A stretch of 64,000 nt of DNA, taken from contig CAVQWE010000018.1 of the NCBI GenBank assembly GCA_963717385.1, positions 116,070 to 180,069 on the forward strand. The letters run 5' to 3'. The position numbers and the translations under genes were made by a program. A model generated the notes under the pieces. The model was not told the DNA's origin, did not search any database, and saw only the letters and a list, made by a program, of their open reading frames with translations. This DNA is from Sva-07 sp963717385. Lineage in GTDB: Bacteria > Actinomycetota > Acidimicrobiia > Acidimicrobiales > Ilumatobacteraceae. Numbering within the stretch: the first letter of the stretch is position 1; the number at the start of each line of letters is the position of its first letter. This document shows positions 48,270 through 57,005 of this stretch, one piece after another.

Positions 48270-48716
48270 TCAGTTGCGCGGTTCGCAGAGTACGACCGGG
48301 ATGTTCCGGTCGGTCTTTTCCGCGTAGCCGGCGTACCCCTTGTAGCTCTCGACGATTCGGGGCCACATCTCGGCCTTCTCGTCGTCGCTCACGGTACGTG
48401 CGGTGAGTTCGTGCGACGCACCGTCGGCGGTGACGAGGCGAATATCGGGGTTGGCGCTGATGTTGAGGTACCACTGCGGGTCGCGGTCGTCGCCGCCTTT
48501 CGAGGCGACGAGCACGTAGTTGCCGTCCTCGGCGATCGGCGTGGTGAGCATCGTGACGCGTTCCTTGCCCGACTTGCGGCCGACCGCGTGCAGCTCGACG
48601 ACGGGCATCGACCCGAGCGTGTTGCCGAGCCGGCCACCCGATGCTTTCCTGATGGCGCGGTGGACGACGTTCATCGTCTTCATCTGGAAGTCGGTGACGG
48701 CGTTTCCGATGCTCAT
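48270..48716 (-). CDS. Ddn-like deazaflavin (F420)-dependent nitroreductase family protein
   Basis: The 148-residue protein of the split-beta-barrel Ddn family uses coenzyme F420. Hallmarks: VVELHAVGRKSGKERVTMLT (residues about 40-59, phosphate/F420 contacts), DGNYVLVASKGGDDRDPQWY (about 65-84, the GG...PxW motif) and LNISANPDIRLVTADG. A short N-terminal helix precedes the barrel. The reduced substrate cannot be told; known relatives reduce quinones or nitroimidazoles. The ATG at 48716 gives the expected family start. It lies 89 bases from the SARP copy 2 stop, both on the minus strand. Confidence 0.88.
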   Translation of the reverse strand: MSIGNAVTDFQMKTMNVVHRAIRKASGGRLGNTLGSMPVVELHAVGRKSGKERVTMLTTPIAEDGNYVLVASKGGDDRDPQWYLNISANPDIRLVTADGASHELTARTVSDDEKAEMWPRIVESYKGYAGYAEKTDRNIPVVLCEPRN

Positions 48717-48805
48717 GGGCTTCAGGGTACGTCGTCGAACCAACCGTCGGGGACGATCGGTCGTGAGCGCCGATCGGCCGCCAGTGCATCACTCGGGCGT
48801 TGAGG

Positions 48806-51709
48806 TCAGGGATCGACGAATCGCTCGACCGTCTTGCGAACGAGCCGTGCAGCGGCATCGAGATCGAGGTGTGCGCCGACCTCTCGGGCTTGTTCGAGTT
48901 CGGTCGGCGACAGCTGTGATTCCACCCATTGCGCATAGTGGGGATAGTTGACGTCGCGAGCGACCCGGTTCGAGGGGGTGTAGCTGGTGGCGTCGACCGC
49001 CGCCCAGATCATCGCCGACGCTTCCGGGTCACGATGCATCACGGCGAGGAGCCCAGCGATCGACTCCATGAATGCCCAGAACATCTGGTCGGAGCGTTGG
49101 CGGAGGACCAGTTCGAGTGCGTCGAGCAGCAAGGGAGCGCCGCGGTTCAGGCCGTGTCCGGTCCGACAGATGGCACCTCCTCGGATCGCGGATCCTTGCG
49201 ACAGCACCAACGTGTTGTTCGATGCAACCGCGGCGACGTAACACTCGTCGGCCACGGATGCGCCGTGAAGGCGCTCTTCCTTGGGCATCGCGACGTACCA
49301 GTGGAACCTGGCGAGTGCACGCAGCGTCGGGTTGCCGAAGTGGTCGGCGAGGTCGACGAAACCTGGACGTTGACCTTGGGCAGCAGCCAGTACCGACAGT
49401 GCAACGTCGCCGGCGAGCTCGGCATCGTCGAACATCTGCTGGGAGAGCTCGGCCATGTCAGCGGGGCGACGGATGCTTGCGAGGTAGGCGCTGATCGCCC
49501 GAACTCTCGGGTCGCTTGCGTGGTCGAGCTGTGCGATCGTTCGATCGCAGTCGTCGAGGCGAAGGCTCGCCAGGTGTCCGGCTGCTGCGGTGAGCGCCGT
49601 GTACGGCGCATCGCGCGGTGCGGCTCCTGTCTGCTCGAGTGAGTGTGCGGCCCATGTGCTCGGACCGATCTCGCCACCGTTCACGACGATGAGCGGCATC
49701 CAACGCATCGCCACCTCGAGTGCTTCGATGTCATCGTGCTCGCCGGCCCATCGCACAGCCTCACGAAGATGTGTTCGGTCGCCGCGGAGCCGGTCCCACC
49801 ACTCCGCTTCGTTCTCTCCCTGGATGCCGTCGCCGATGCGAGCGGCCTCATCGAGGTAGTGCTCGCCGTGTCGGCGCCGCGTGTCGGTCGTGGTCGCCGC
49901 TCGCGCCAGCAGCGTCTGGCGGATCGGTTCGAGGAGAGCGAATCGAGCTCGTGACTGGTCTCGTACGAGGAGGTGATGCTCGACCAGGATGCCGAGGTCG
50001 TCGAGCAGGTGGGGTGAGTCGGCGGGACTGTCGGAGAGCACGGCCTCTGCGGCAGCGAGATCGAAGTCGTCGCTGAACACGGCGCAGTCGTGCAGCGTGT
50101 CGAGCACCGACGGATCGAGCTGTGCGAGCGACCAGTCGAGCGCCGCATCGAGACTTTCGTGTCGTCGTTCGGGGGCGTGGTCCGTCTCGCCCGAGGCCGA
50201 CATCGGGGCAACCCGTTGCTGGGCAAGGCCAGGATGTTGTTCGAGTCGAACGAGAATCTCGCTCGGCGTGAACGTTCGAGTACGAGCGGCGGCCAGTTCG
50301 AGAGCCAGCGGATAGTTGTCGAGGGAGGCGCACAGCCGCTCGACGTCCTCGGCGGGGAATCGCCCGGTCCCGAGCTCGGCCGTGCGGGCATCGAAGAGCG
50401 CGACGGCTGCCGAGCGCGGGAGTGCCGGCACCACCATCGGACGTTCGCCCGCGATGCCGAGTCGTACCCGCGACGTTGCCAACACCGTTGCCGTGGAGCA
50501 TCGATCGAACACGTCAATGATGAACGAGACGACCGCGGCGCGGACGTGTTCGCAGTTGTCGAGCACCACCAGGACGTCGCGGCCCTCGAGGTAGGTTCCG
50601 ATGTCTGCCGCCGACGGCACGGTCGCCTGGTGCCCGGCGCCGATCACCGTGGCCACGGCCGCGGCGACGTCGAAATCCCGTGCCGCGTCGTCGAGTGTCG
50701 TCAAGTCGACGTACCACACCCCGTCGCTCGACGTGCCACCGTCGCGAACGTAGCGAGCAACGGCGTGCGCGCACCGAGACTTGCCGATACCGCCTGGTCC
50801 CAGCAGTGTGACGACAGTGCTCGGCGCCAGCTTCGCTGCGACCTCGGCGACCTCGGTGCGCTCGACGAACGCGTTCGGTTCGGGTTGAAGATTGTCGGTG
50901 CGGTGTGAGGGTCGGCTGCCGCCGATTCGCACGGGCTGAAACCGTGGGTCGTCTGCCAGGATCTGCGATTCGAGATCGCGGATCACCGGTGATGGATCGA
51001 GGCCGATCTGGTCCACCAGACAGCGACGGTGGTTGGCGTAGGTGCGTAGCGCATCGGTGCGTCTCCCTGCACGGGACTGCGCCGTCATCACCAGTGCGGT
51101 GAGGTCCTCTCGGAGAGGATGCTCGTTCACCAGCGTCTCGAGTTCGCCGAGAAACTCGGGGACTCGCCCGCAGCGGAGGTCGGCGTCGATGCACGATCCG
51201 GTTGCGACGAGCTTCAGTTCTTCCAGCCGGGCGATGTGGGTCTGCGCGAACGGTGCATGGTCGAACTCGGCGAAGGGGGCGCCATCCCAGAGATCGAGTG
51301 CATCGCGAAGCACGGCCGAGGCCACCTCGGGGTTCGTTTCCAGGTTCGACTGACCGGCGTCGACGAGACTCGCGAATCGGTGCGCGTCGATCGACTCGGG
51401 TCGCACGTTCAAGATGTAGCCGGTCGGTCGGGTGAGCAGGATCGTGCCGTCCGAGCGCTTCGGGCGGTCGGGTTCCAGTGCAGATCGAAGCCGGGAGACC
51501 GAGGTCCACAATGCTCGTTGACGATCGGTGTCCGTCGGCCCCCACACCGCATCGATGAGGTGATCGATCGTGCACACGGTGCCTGTCTCGGCCAGGAGGG
51601 CGGCGAGCAGTGTTCTCCCTCGCGGCCCGCCCAGGTCGATCGGCTCACCGTTGCGTCGCACCTCGAGCGGGCCCAGCACCTTGAAGTCCAAGGTGGCTCC
51701 CCGGGTCAT
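48806..51709 (-). CDS. AfsR/SARP-type regulator with BTAD and NB-ARC domains, copy 2
   Basis: This STAND-class transcription factor has 967 residues and an unbroken frame. Domains: winged helix (FKVLGPLEVRRNGEPIDLGG; TIDHLIDAVWGPTD; LWTSVSRLRSALEPD), BTAD (VNEHPLREDLTALVMTAQSR; VDQIGLDPSPVIRDLESQIL), NB-ARC with P-loop LLGPGGIGKS (about 301-310), Walker B VLVVLDNCEH and NYPLALELAAARTRTFTPSE, then a long helical repeat region. It is the intact counterpart of the gene at 37686-40590 and gives the expected N-terminus for that copy. CAGAAT ends six bases before the ATG at 51709. It may regulate the downstream Ddn-like gene, which is inference. Confidence 0.9.
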   Translation of the reverse strand: MTRGATLDFKVLGPLEVRRNGEPIDLGGPRGRTLLAALLAETGTVCTIDHLIDAVWGPTDTDRQRALWTSVSRLRSALEPDRPKRSDGTILLTRPTGYILNVRPESIDAHRFASLVDAGQSNLETNPEVASAVLRDALDLWDGAPFAEFDHAPFAQTHIARLEELKLVATGSCIDADLRCGRVPEFLGELETLVNEHPLREDLTALVMTAQSRAGRRTDALRTYANHRRCLVDQIGLDPSPVIRDLESQILADDPRFQPVRIGGSRPSHRTDNLQPEPNAFVERTEVAEVAAKLAPSTVVTLLGPGGIGKSRCAHAVARYVRDGGTSSDGVWYVDLTTLDDAARDFDVAAAVATVIGAGHQATVPSAADIGTYLEGRDVLVVLDNCEHVRAAVVSFIIDVFDRCSTATVLATSRVRLGIAGERPMVVPALPRSAAVALFDARTAELGTGRFPAEDVERLCASLDNYPLALELAAARTRTFTPSEILVRLEQHPGLAQQRVAPMSASGETDHAPERRHESLDAALDWSLAQLDPSVLDTLHDCAVFSDDFDLAAAEAVLSDSPADSPHLLDDLGILVEHHLLVRDQSRARFALLEPIRQTLLARAATTTDTRRRHGEHYLDEAARIGDGIQGENEAEWWDRLRGDRTHLREAVRWAGEHDDIEALEVAMRWMPLIVVNGGEIGPSTWAAHSLEQTGAAPRDAPYTALTAAAGHLASLRLDDCDRTIAQLDHASDPRVRAISAYLASIRRPADMAELSQQMFDDAELAGDVALSVLAAAQGQRPGFVDLADHFGNPTLRALARFHWYVAMPKEERLHGASVADECYVAAVASNNTLVLSQGSAIRGGAICRTGHGLNRGAPLLLDALELVLRQRSDQMFWAFMESIAGLLAVMHRDPEASAMIWAAVDATSYTPSNRVARDVNYPHYAQWVESQLSPTELEQAREVGAHLDLDAAARLVRKTVERFVDP

Positions 51710-51802
51710 CGTGAGATTCTGGCACGAGGCTCGTCGCTGTGCCCGTTGAGTGCTCGGGCGCGCTCGCGGTCGTCGAGTGCATCGGAATGGGCGACTTCAC
51801 GA

Positions 51803-52954
51803 TCAGGCGGCGGTGTGCGACCTGCGGATCGGTTGCCATGATCGGTAGGTGCCGCATCGCCACGCCCATTCGAACGGGCCGTAGCGGAAGCGTTCGAGCC
51901 ACCAGGTCGACCACCAGAGCTGCAGGGCCCAGACGGCGAGGATCCAGACGGCGATCATGGTGCGGGTGAGGTCGACGTCGCCGAGCAACCAGCCGAGCGT
52001 GGCGAGCCCGATGACTGTCTGGGTGAGGTAGTTGGTGAGCGCCATCCGTCCGGCGTTGCGGAAGCGTTCGAGATGGCGGCTGCCACTCCGGTTCCACAGG
52101 ATGATTGCGGCCATGTACCCGAGCGCCATGGGAATGGTGCCGAGCCCGGTGGGAATGGTGCCGATGAGGGCGGAGCCGGCCGACCAGTCGGTGGCGATGT
52201 GGAGCACCGATCCCACAGCGGTGACGGCGCCGCCTGCCCCGATTCCCCACAGCGCGAGGCGCCGGTAGTACGTGTTGTCGCGTTCGCCCTGGACGATGCC
52301 CAGTCGGTAGAGCGCGACCCCGATGAGCATGAGACCGAGTGCTCGCCCGGCGGCGTTGAGGAGGAACCACGTCTCCACCGTCGACCCCATGGTGGCGGCG
52401 TCAGCGAACCAGAAGTCGCCGAACTCTGCGGGGTCGTCACCCACGGCGGACTGGAAGAACGGCGCGGTCACGGTGCCGACCAGGGCGAGCCCGACACCGA
52501 CGGTGGCAAGGATCCGGGCGGGGAGCTTGCGGAGCAGGAGCACGATGGGAGCGCACATCGCGTAGAGCGCCAAGATGTCGCCGAACCACAGCGCTGCGTG
52601 GACCATTCCGACGGCGAAGAGCAGGGCGAAACGCCACAGGCTGAGCCACACGACCCGCCGCCCCTTGGCCGCGGCACGCTCGGCGAAGATGACCACACCG
52701 ACGCCGAACAGCAGCGAGAACAGTGCCATCATCTTCTGGTCGATGAAGATCATGGTGAGCACGCCGACGACCCAGTCGAACGGCTGGCCGATCCCGTCGG
52801 CCGACACGTTGGAGTAGGCGGCTCGGTCGAGGCCGAACGCCAAGGCGTTCATCGGCAGGATTCCCAGAATGGCCACGCCACGGATCAGATCGAGCGACGT
52901 GATCCGCTCCGCCTTCGCAACGGGACCCGATGCCCTTCGCGTCTGGCAGATCAA
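51803..52954 (-). CDS. DUF418-family membrane protein
   Basis: The roughly 383-residue integral membrane protein has about ten TM helices. The N-terminal motif ITSLDLIRGVAILGILPMNA (about residues 18-37) is the acyltransferase-3/DUF418-type start. The C-terminus holds the DUF418 hallmarks: GRMALTNYLTQTVIGLATLG and WLERFRYGPFEWAWR. The family (YeiB and relatives) is of unknown function. The ATG at 52954 is the first start in frame; a charged segment in another frame just upstream (MTEPPQVDLPDAKGIGSR at about 52971) leaves the true N-terminus unsettled. Confidence 0.87.
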   Translation of the reverse strand: MICQTRRASGPVAKAERITSLDLIRGVAILGILPMNALAFGLDRAAYSNVSADGIGQPFDWVVGVLTMIFIDQKMMALFSLLFGVGVVIFAERAAAKGRRVVWLSLWRFALLFAVGMVHAALWFGDILALYAMCAPIVLLLRKLPARILATVGVGLALVGTVTAPFFQSAVGDDPAEFGDFWFADAATMGSTVETWFLLNAAGRALGLMLIGVALYRLGIVQGERDNTYYRRLALWGIGAGGAVTAVGSVLHIATDWSAGSALIGTIPTGLGTIPMALGYMAAIILWNRSGSRHLERFRNAGRMALTNYLTQTVIGLATLGWLLGDVDLTRTMIAVWILAVWALQLWWSTWWLERFRYGPFEWAWRCGTYRSWQPIRRSHTAA

Positions 52955-53074
52955 CTTGGGGAGGCTCGGTCATCGGTCGTGCCCTTCGGTCTTGTCATCG
53001 ATCGAGTTCTGAGAGGAGCAGTCGGACTTGTCTACACCGCTGACGCTGATCGCTGGTGTCGAGGTGTCCACCGC

Positions 53075-53254
53075 TCACCCGCTCCTGCGGTTGGCCATCG
53101 TCCCGAACCCGGCGAAGGCGCCACCCAGCACGCCCATCATCCACCACATGCCGGTGCCGGCGCCGATGGACGCCCCGACGCCCACCCCGACGAGCCCGCT
53201 GAAGAACGGTGCCTGCCACGTGGGTCGCGTCGTCTGATTGCTGTGGTTGGTCAT
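53075..53254 (-). CDS. Small glycine-rich membrane protein
   Basis: This is a 59-residue protein: polar start MTNHSNQTTRPTWQAPFF, then one long or two short hydrophobic segments rich in glycine (GLVGVGVGASIGAG and MWWMMGVLGGAFAGFG) ending MANRRSG. The Gly spacing resembles glycine-zipper helices that pack in membranes. The ATG at 53254 has a good ribosome-binding site (AGAGGAAA, 9 bases upstream), which supports it as a real gene. No family is recognised. It lies between the DUF418 gene and a divergent histidine kinase gene. Confidence 0.6.
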   Translation of the reverse strand: MTNHSNQTTRPTWQAPFFSGLVGVGVGASIGAGTGMWWMMGVLGGAFAGFGTMANRRSG

Positions 53255-53429
53255 GGTGCGTTTCCTCTCGCTGATCGCCACGGATGGTTCCGCTGCGGGA
53301 TGCGTCCAGTGTCGAGCGCTCGAACGTCGTTGTCGTCTGCCCCGGAGCTGATCGGGGTCATCTTTCGAGCCAGCTCTGATCATCTCGGCGACCGATGCGA
53401 CCTGCAGCCGAGTCTGGGAGAATTGGAGG

Positions 53430-54428
53430 ATGGTGTCCGACCTCACGCTCGACGATGTACCCGCCGAGCAGCGGCAGCGTCGGTGGGCACGTTGGTTGGT
53501 GGTGGCCGGGCTGGTCGTCTGGTCGGCGGGGATCGCACTGTGGGAGCTCACCTGGATCGGAAGCCTCACGGCCAGCGTTGTTGGCGGGGCACTGCTGACG
53601 TACGGACTGAGCGCTCTGGCCCAGGGCCCGCGCGACGCCAACTCGCCTGGATGGGCGGTCGCGGTCCCGGTGACGATCTCACTGGTCCTGATCAGTCAGG
53701 GCGTCGGCCAGTCCGATTTCGGGGCGCGGGTCGCGCTCGTTGGGTTCGGCACGCTCGGCATGATCCTCGTCTTCCTGCGGATCCTCGATGATCGGCTGGC
53801 GATCGAACGTCAGCTCGCGGAGCACACGCTCGCCGACGAGAGGCGCCGGCTCGCGGGCGACGTCCATGATGTCGTCGGCCACACCCTGTCGGCGTCGATG
53901 CTGCACACGGCGGCTGCCCGGCTGTCGGTGCGATCGGACCCCGACGCAGCGATCGCGTCGTTGGAGCGAGCCGAACAGCAGGGACGCCGATCGATGGACG
54001 ACATCCGCAGCGTCGTCCGGCTCCTGCGCGACGACCCCGGCACCAACCCGCCGACACCGTTGGCCGGTGAGCTGCCCGAACTGGTGGAGAGCTTGCGCGC
54101 CGGCGGCGCTGACATCTCCTACAGCGCAACGGGATGCCTCGACGACGTGCCCGCCCCGACCGCAGTCACCGTCTACCGGGTGGTGCAGGAGGGGTTGACC
54201 AACGCGGTGCGCCACGGCACCGGAACGATCGACGTGACGGTGCGGATCGATGCCGCCGACGTCGACGTGGAGATCGCCAACGATCGCCCCCTTCACCGCG
54301 CCGCGACGACACCGGGCAGCGGGCTCGCCGGCATGCGCGAACGGGTCGACGCCATCGGCGGAACGCTGGAGGTCGGCGGGTCCATCGGCGATGGCCGGTG
54401 GGTGCTGCGAGCGAGGATCCCGACATGA
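53430..54428 (+). CDS. Two-component sensor histidine kinase (NarL-type partner)
   Basis: This membrane-bound kinase has 332 residues. About four TM helices span residues 22-115. The HisKA_3 dimerisation domain has the phospho-acceptor in AGDVHDVVGHTLSASMLHTA (His about 146). The HATPase domain has the N-box VVQEGLTNAVRHGTG (about 250) and the G-box GSGLAGMRERVDAIGGTLEV (about 295-314). No extracytoplasmic sensor domain is present, so it probably senses a membrane state or small molecule. GGAGG stands seven bases before the ATG. Its stop overlaps the response-regulator ATG (ATGA), a tight operon. Confidence 0.92.
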   Translation: MVSDLTLDDVPAEQRQRRWARWLVVAGLVVWSAGIALWELTWIGSLTASVVGGALLTYGLSALAQGPRDANSPGWAVAVPVTISLVLISQGVGQSDFGARVALVGFGTLGMILVFLRILDDRLAIERQLAEHTLADERRRLAGDVHDVVGHTLSASMLHTAAARLSVRSDPDAAIASLERAEQQGRRSMDDIRSVVRLLRDDPGTNPPTPLAGELPELVESLRAGGADISYSATGCLDDVPAPTAVTVYRVVQEGLTNAVRHGTGTIDVTVRIDAADVDVEIANDRPLHRAATTPGSGLAGMRERVDAIGGTLEVGGSIGDGRWVLRARIPT

Positions 54429-55057
54429 TTCGCGTGCTGCTGGTCGACGACCAGGAGGTCGTCCGAGAGGGTCTGCGGAGTCTGGTCGCCACCGACGAAG
54501 AGCTCACCGTCGTGGGCGAGTGCACCGACGGTGACGAGGTCGTCGAGCAGGTCGAGCGGAGTACCCCCGATGTCATCGTGATGGACGTCCGCATGAAACG
54601 CGTCGACGGGGCGACCGCCACCGCCGACGTGCGAGCGGTCGATGGCCCGCCGGTGTTGGTGCTGACCACCTTCGACGACGACGACACGCTCGCAGCGGCA
54701 CTCCGCGCCGGTGCGGCAGGGTTCGTGCTGAAGTCCGCCCAGGGCGAGGACATCCTGCGCGCCATTGCCACCGTCGCTGCCGGCGACGCTTGGATCGACC
54801 CGCACGTGGCAGGCCGGGTGCTCGATGCCTACCGCGACCAGACCCCGCAGGCGCCGATCGACCTCTCGGTGCTCACCGACAGAGAGCTCGACGTCCTCCG
54901 GGTGATCGGCCGGGGCCTCAACAATCAGGAGGCCGCGGCCGAGTTGTTCGTCAGCGAAGCCACCGTCAAGACCCACCTCAGCCGTGTCCTCACCAAGCTC
55001 GACCTACGCGACCGCAGCGCCGCCATCGTCTTCGCCCACGACAACCGCCTCGCGTAG
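54425..55057 (+). CDS. NarL/LuxR-family response regulator
   Basis: This response regulator has 210 residues. The receiver domain has the acidic pair VLLVDDQEVVREGL, the phospho-acceptor in VIVMDVRMKRVDG (Asp about 53) and the conserved Lys in GFVLKSAQGED (about 103). The LuxR-type HTH is near the C-terminus: LTDRELDVLRVIGRGLNNQE, then ATVKTHLSRVLTKLDLRDRS (about 150-205). It is co-translated with the kinase upstream. Targets are unknown; the DUF1622 gene downstream is a candidate. Confidence 0.93.
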   Translation: MIRVLLVDDQEVVREGLRSLVATDEELTVVGECTDGDEVVEQVERSTPDVIVMDVRMKRVDGATATADVRAVDGPPVLVLTTFDDDDTLAAALRAGAAGFVLKSAQGEDILRAIATVAAGDAWIDPHVAGRVLDAYRDQTPQAPIDLSVLTDRELDVLRVIGRGLNNQEAAAELFVSEATVKTHLSRVLTKLDLRDRSAAIVFAHDNRLA

Positions 55058-55274
55058 TCGAGGCGCTCGCCGATGCACTGTCGAAGGTGGTGGGAGCACT
55101 CTGCGAGCACGGACAGTTCTTGCCCAATCGACTCTGAGGACTCCGCGGGAGGGCACATGGTCACCGGCCTTCGTCGTCGGTGTCGTAGCGTGATGCCGTG
55201 GTCGATGAACGCGGTTCGATACGTGAGGCGATGCTCGACAGCGAACGGGTGACACCGTTGCCGGAGCTCGTCGA

Positions 55275-55670
55275 ATGACACAGACCGATGCGTCACGGCT
55301 CGAGATCGGCGGCTGGCGGATTGCCCAGGACATCTCCGAGTGGATCGAGATCGTGGCCATTGCGGTCATCGTGGTTGCGGTGGTGGCTGCGTTCGTGGTC
55401 GGCGCCCGCAGCGTGCGCTCTCACGGTCTCGCAGCAGCGGTCGAGCGCGTCAAGCAGGTGGTCGGTCGGGGTCTGTTGCTCGGACTCGACTTGTTGATCG
55501 CGGCGGACGTGATCCGTACCGTCACGTTGGAACCGACGCTGGAGAACGTTGCTGCGCTCGGCTTGCTCGTCGTGGTGCGTACGTTCCTCTCGTGGTCGTT
55601 GATGGTCGAACTCGAGGGCCAGTGGCCCTGGCAGCGCGGCAGATCAGGGCTGCGGGAAGCCGACGTCTGA
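55275..55670 (+). CDS. DUF1622-family membrane protein
   Basis: The 131-residue membrane protein has an N-terminal amphipathic region, then a long TM helix IEIVAIAVIVVAVVAAFVVG (about residues 24-43), a cytoplasmic loop, GRGLLLGLDLLIAADVIRTV (about 64-83) and LGLLVVVRTFLSWSLMVELE (about 93-113). Three helices with LxGLDLLIAADVIxT in the second are the pattern of DUF1622, whose function is unknown. It follows the two-component pair in the same direction after 217 bases that contain no other gene. Confidence 0.85.
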   Translation: MTQTDASRLEIGGWRIAQDISEWIEIVAIAVIVVAVVAAFVVGARSVRSHGLAAAVERVKQVVGRGLLLGLDLLIAADVIRTVTLEPTLENVAALGLLVVVRTFLSWSLMVELEGQWPWQRGRSGLREADV

Positions 55671-55881
55671 GTCGTCGACGGCCCCGATCCAGCTGAGCTG
55701 CGGCGATGAGGCCCGGTGAACATCGCGGAGCCGACGACGGCCAGGTTCTGGTGGACAAGCGATTCATCGTCTCGCTTCATCGGGCTTGTCGCCCGCTCGG
55801 CGTGATGGGCCTGATTGCTGCAATCGAGAGTCCGAACCTTCGGCCCTGGTGGGTGGCTGTCTGAATCGGGACGATCAGTTC

Positions 55882-56868
55882 ATGACCCGATCCGAGGTCG
55901 AGTGCCGAGTGGGAGAGACCGTCGACGTCTCCTCCTGGCTGATGGAGGGTGACCCCGCAGTCCGATGGCAGGTGATGCGCGACCTGCTCGGCTCGCCTCC
56001 GCGCGAGGTGGCGCGAGAACGAGCCCGCGTTGCCGACGAGGGGTGGGGCGCCGAGCTCCTGTCGCTCCAGGATGCCGATGGCCGATGGGCGGGTGCCCTG
56101 TACAGCCCGAAGTGGACCTCGACGACCTACACGCTGCTGTTGCTCCAGCGCCTCGGGCTCGAACGAGGCCATCAACAAGCACTCGCCGGGTGCCGCCAGT
56201 TGTGGGACTCGGCGAGCTGGTTCGATGGAGGCCTCAACCTCGCCAAGACGATTCGCGAACCCGAGACGTGCATCACCGGGATGCTGGTGTTGCTCGCTTC
56301 GTGCTTCGGCCACGACGATCAGCGTCTCGATGCCGTCGTGGGCTGGCTGCTTGCTCAGCAACTCGACGATGGAGGCTGGAACTGCGAGAGCCTCCGCTGC
56401 GGCTCGACCCATGGTTCGTTCCACACAACGATCACCGTGCTCGAAGCACTCGATGCCTACGAGCAGCGCCAGGGCGGCGTCGCGGTCGGAGCAGCGATGC
56501 GCGCCGGGCGCGACTTCTTCCTGGAGCACCGGCTGTACCGATCTCACCGCACCGGCGACGTCGTCGACCCGGCGTTCGCCAGGTTCCCGTTCCCGCCCCA
56601 GTGGCACTTCGACATCGCCCGCGGTCTCGAGCACTTCATCGCCGCCGGTGCGCCCGCCGACCACCGACTCGGCCCTGCCATCGAAGAGATCCGACGGACC
56701 AGACGCAGTGATGGCACCTGGCCGGTCTTCGCTCGCTACCCGGGCCGCGAGTGGTTCCGCATGGAACCCCGCGGCCCGAGCCGCTGGTCGACACTTCGGG
56801 CCTTGCGCATCGTCTCCTGGTGGGACGCTCGGCAGAGCGAGCTGGCGACGACCCATGCCGTCCGATGA
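55882..56868 (+). CDS. Prenyltransferase/squalene-cyclase-like toroid protein
   Basis: The 328-residue protein has an alpha/alpha-toroid make-up like squalene-hopene cyclases and protein prenyltransferases. QW-like repeats are visible: LQDADGRWAGALYSPKWTST, AQQLDDGGWNCESLRCGSTH and IRRTRRSDGTWPVFARYPGR. The cyclase DxDD motif is not evident and the length is about half that of a class II cyclase, so it is probably not a complete triterpene cyclase. The frame is open to 55786; the ATG at 55882 (MTRSEVECRVGETVDVSSWL) is preferred, with GACGAT six bases upstream. It could be a solo toroid enzyme or a binding protein. Confidence 0.75.
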   Translation: MTRSEVECRVGETVDVSSWLMEGDPAVRWQVMRDLLGSPPREVARERARVADEGWGAELLSLQDADGRWAGALYSPKWTSTTYTLLLLQRLGLERGHQQALAGCRQLWDSASWFDGGLNLAKTIREPETCITGMLVLLASCFGHDDQRLDAVVGWLLAQQLDDGGWNCESLRCGSTHGSFHTTITVLEALDAYEQRQGGVAVGAAMRAGRDFFLEHRLYRSHRTGDVVDPAFARFPFPPQWHFDIARGLEHFIAAGAPADHRLGPAIEEIRRTRRSDGTWPVFARYPGREWFRMEPRGPSRWSTLRALRIVSWWDARQSELATTHAVR

Positions 56869-57005
56869 CCCCCGGTCGGATGGGCAGCCGGATGTCGAGA
56901 TCGCCCGCAACGGATAATGTGAGCACCTGACCTGGAGAATTCCGATGCGGCCGAGTTGACTTCGACAGCACTCAGAAACCCACCAACGGCCCCTGAAGGC
57001 AGCAG

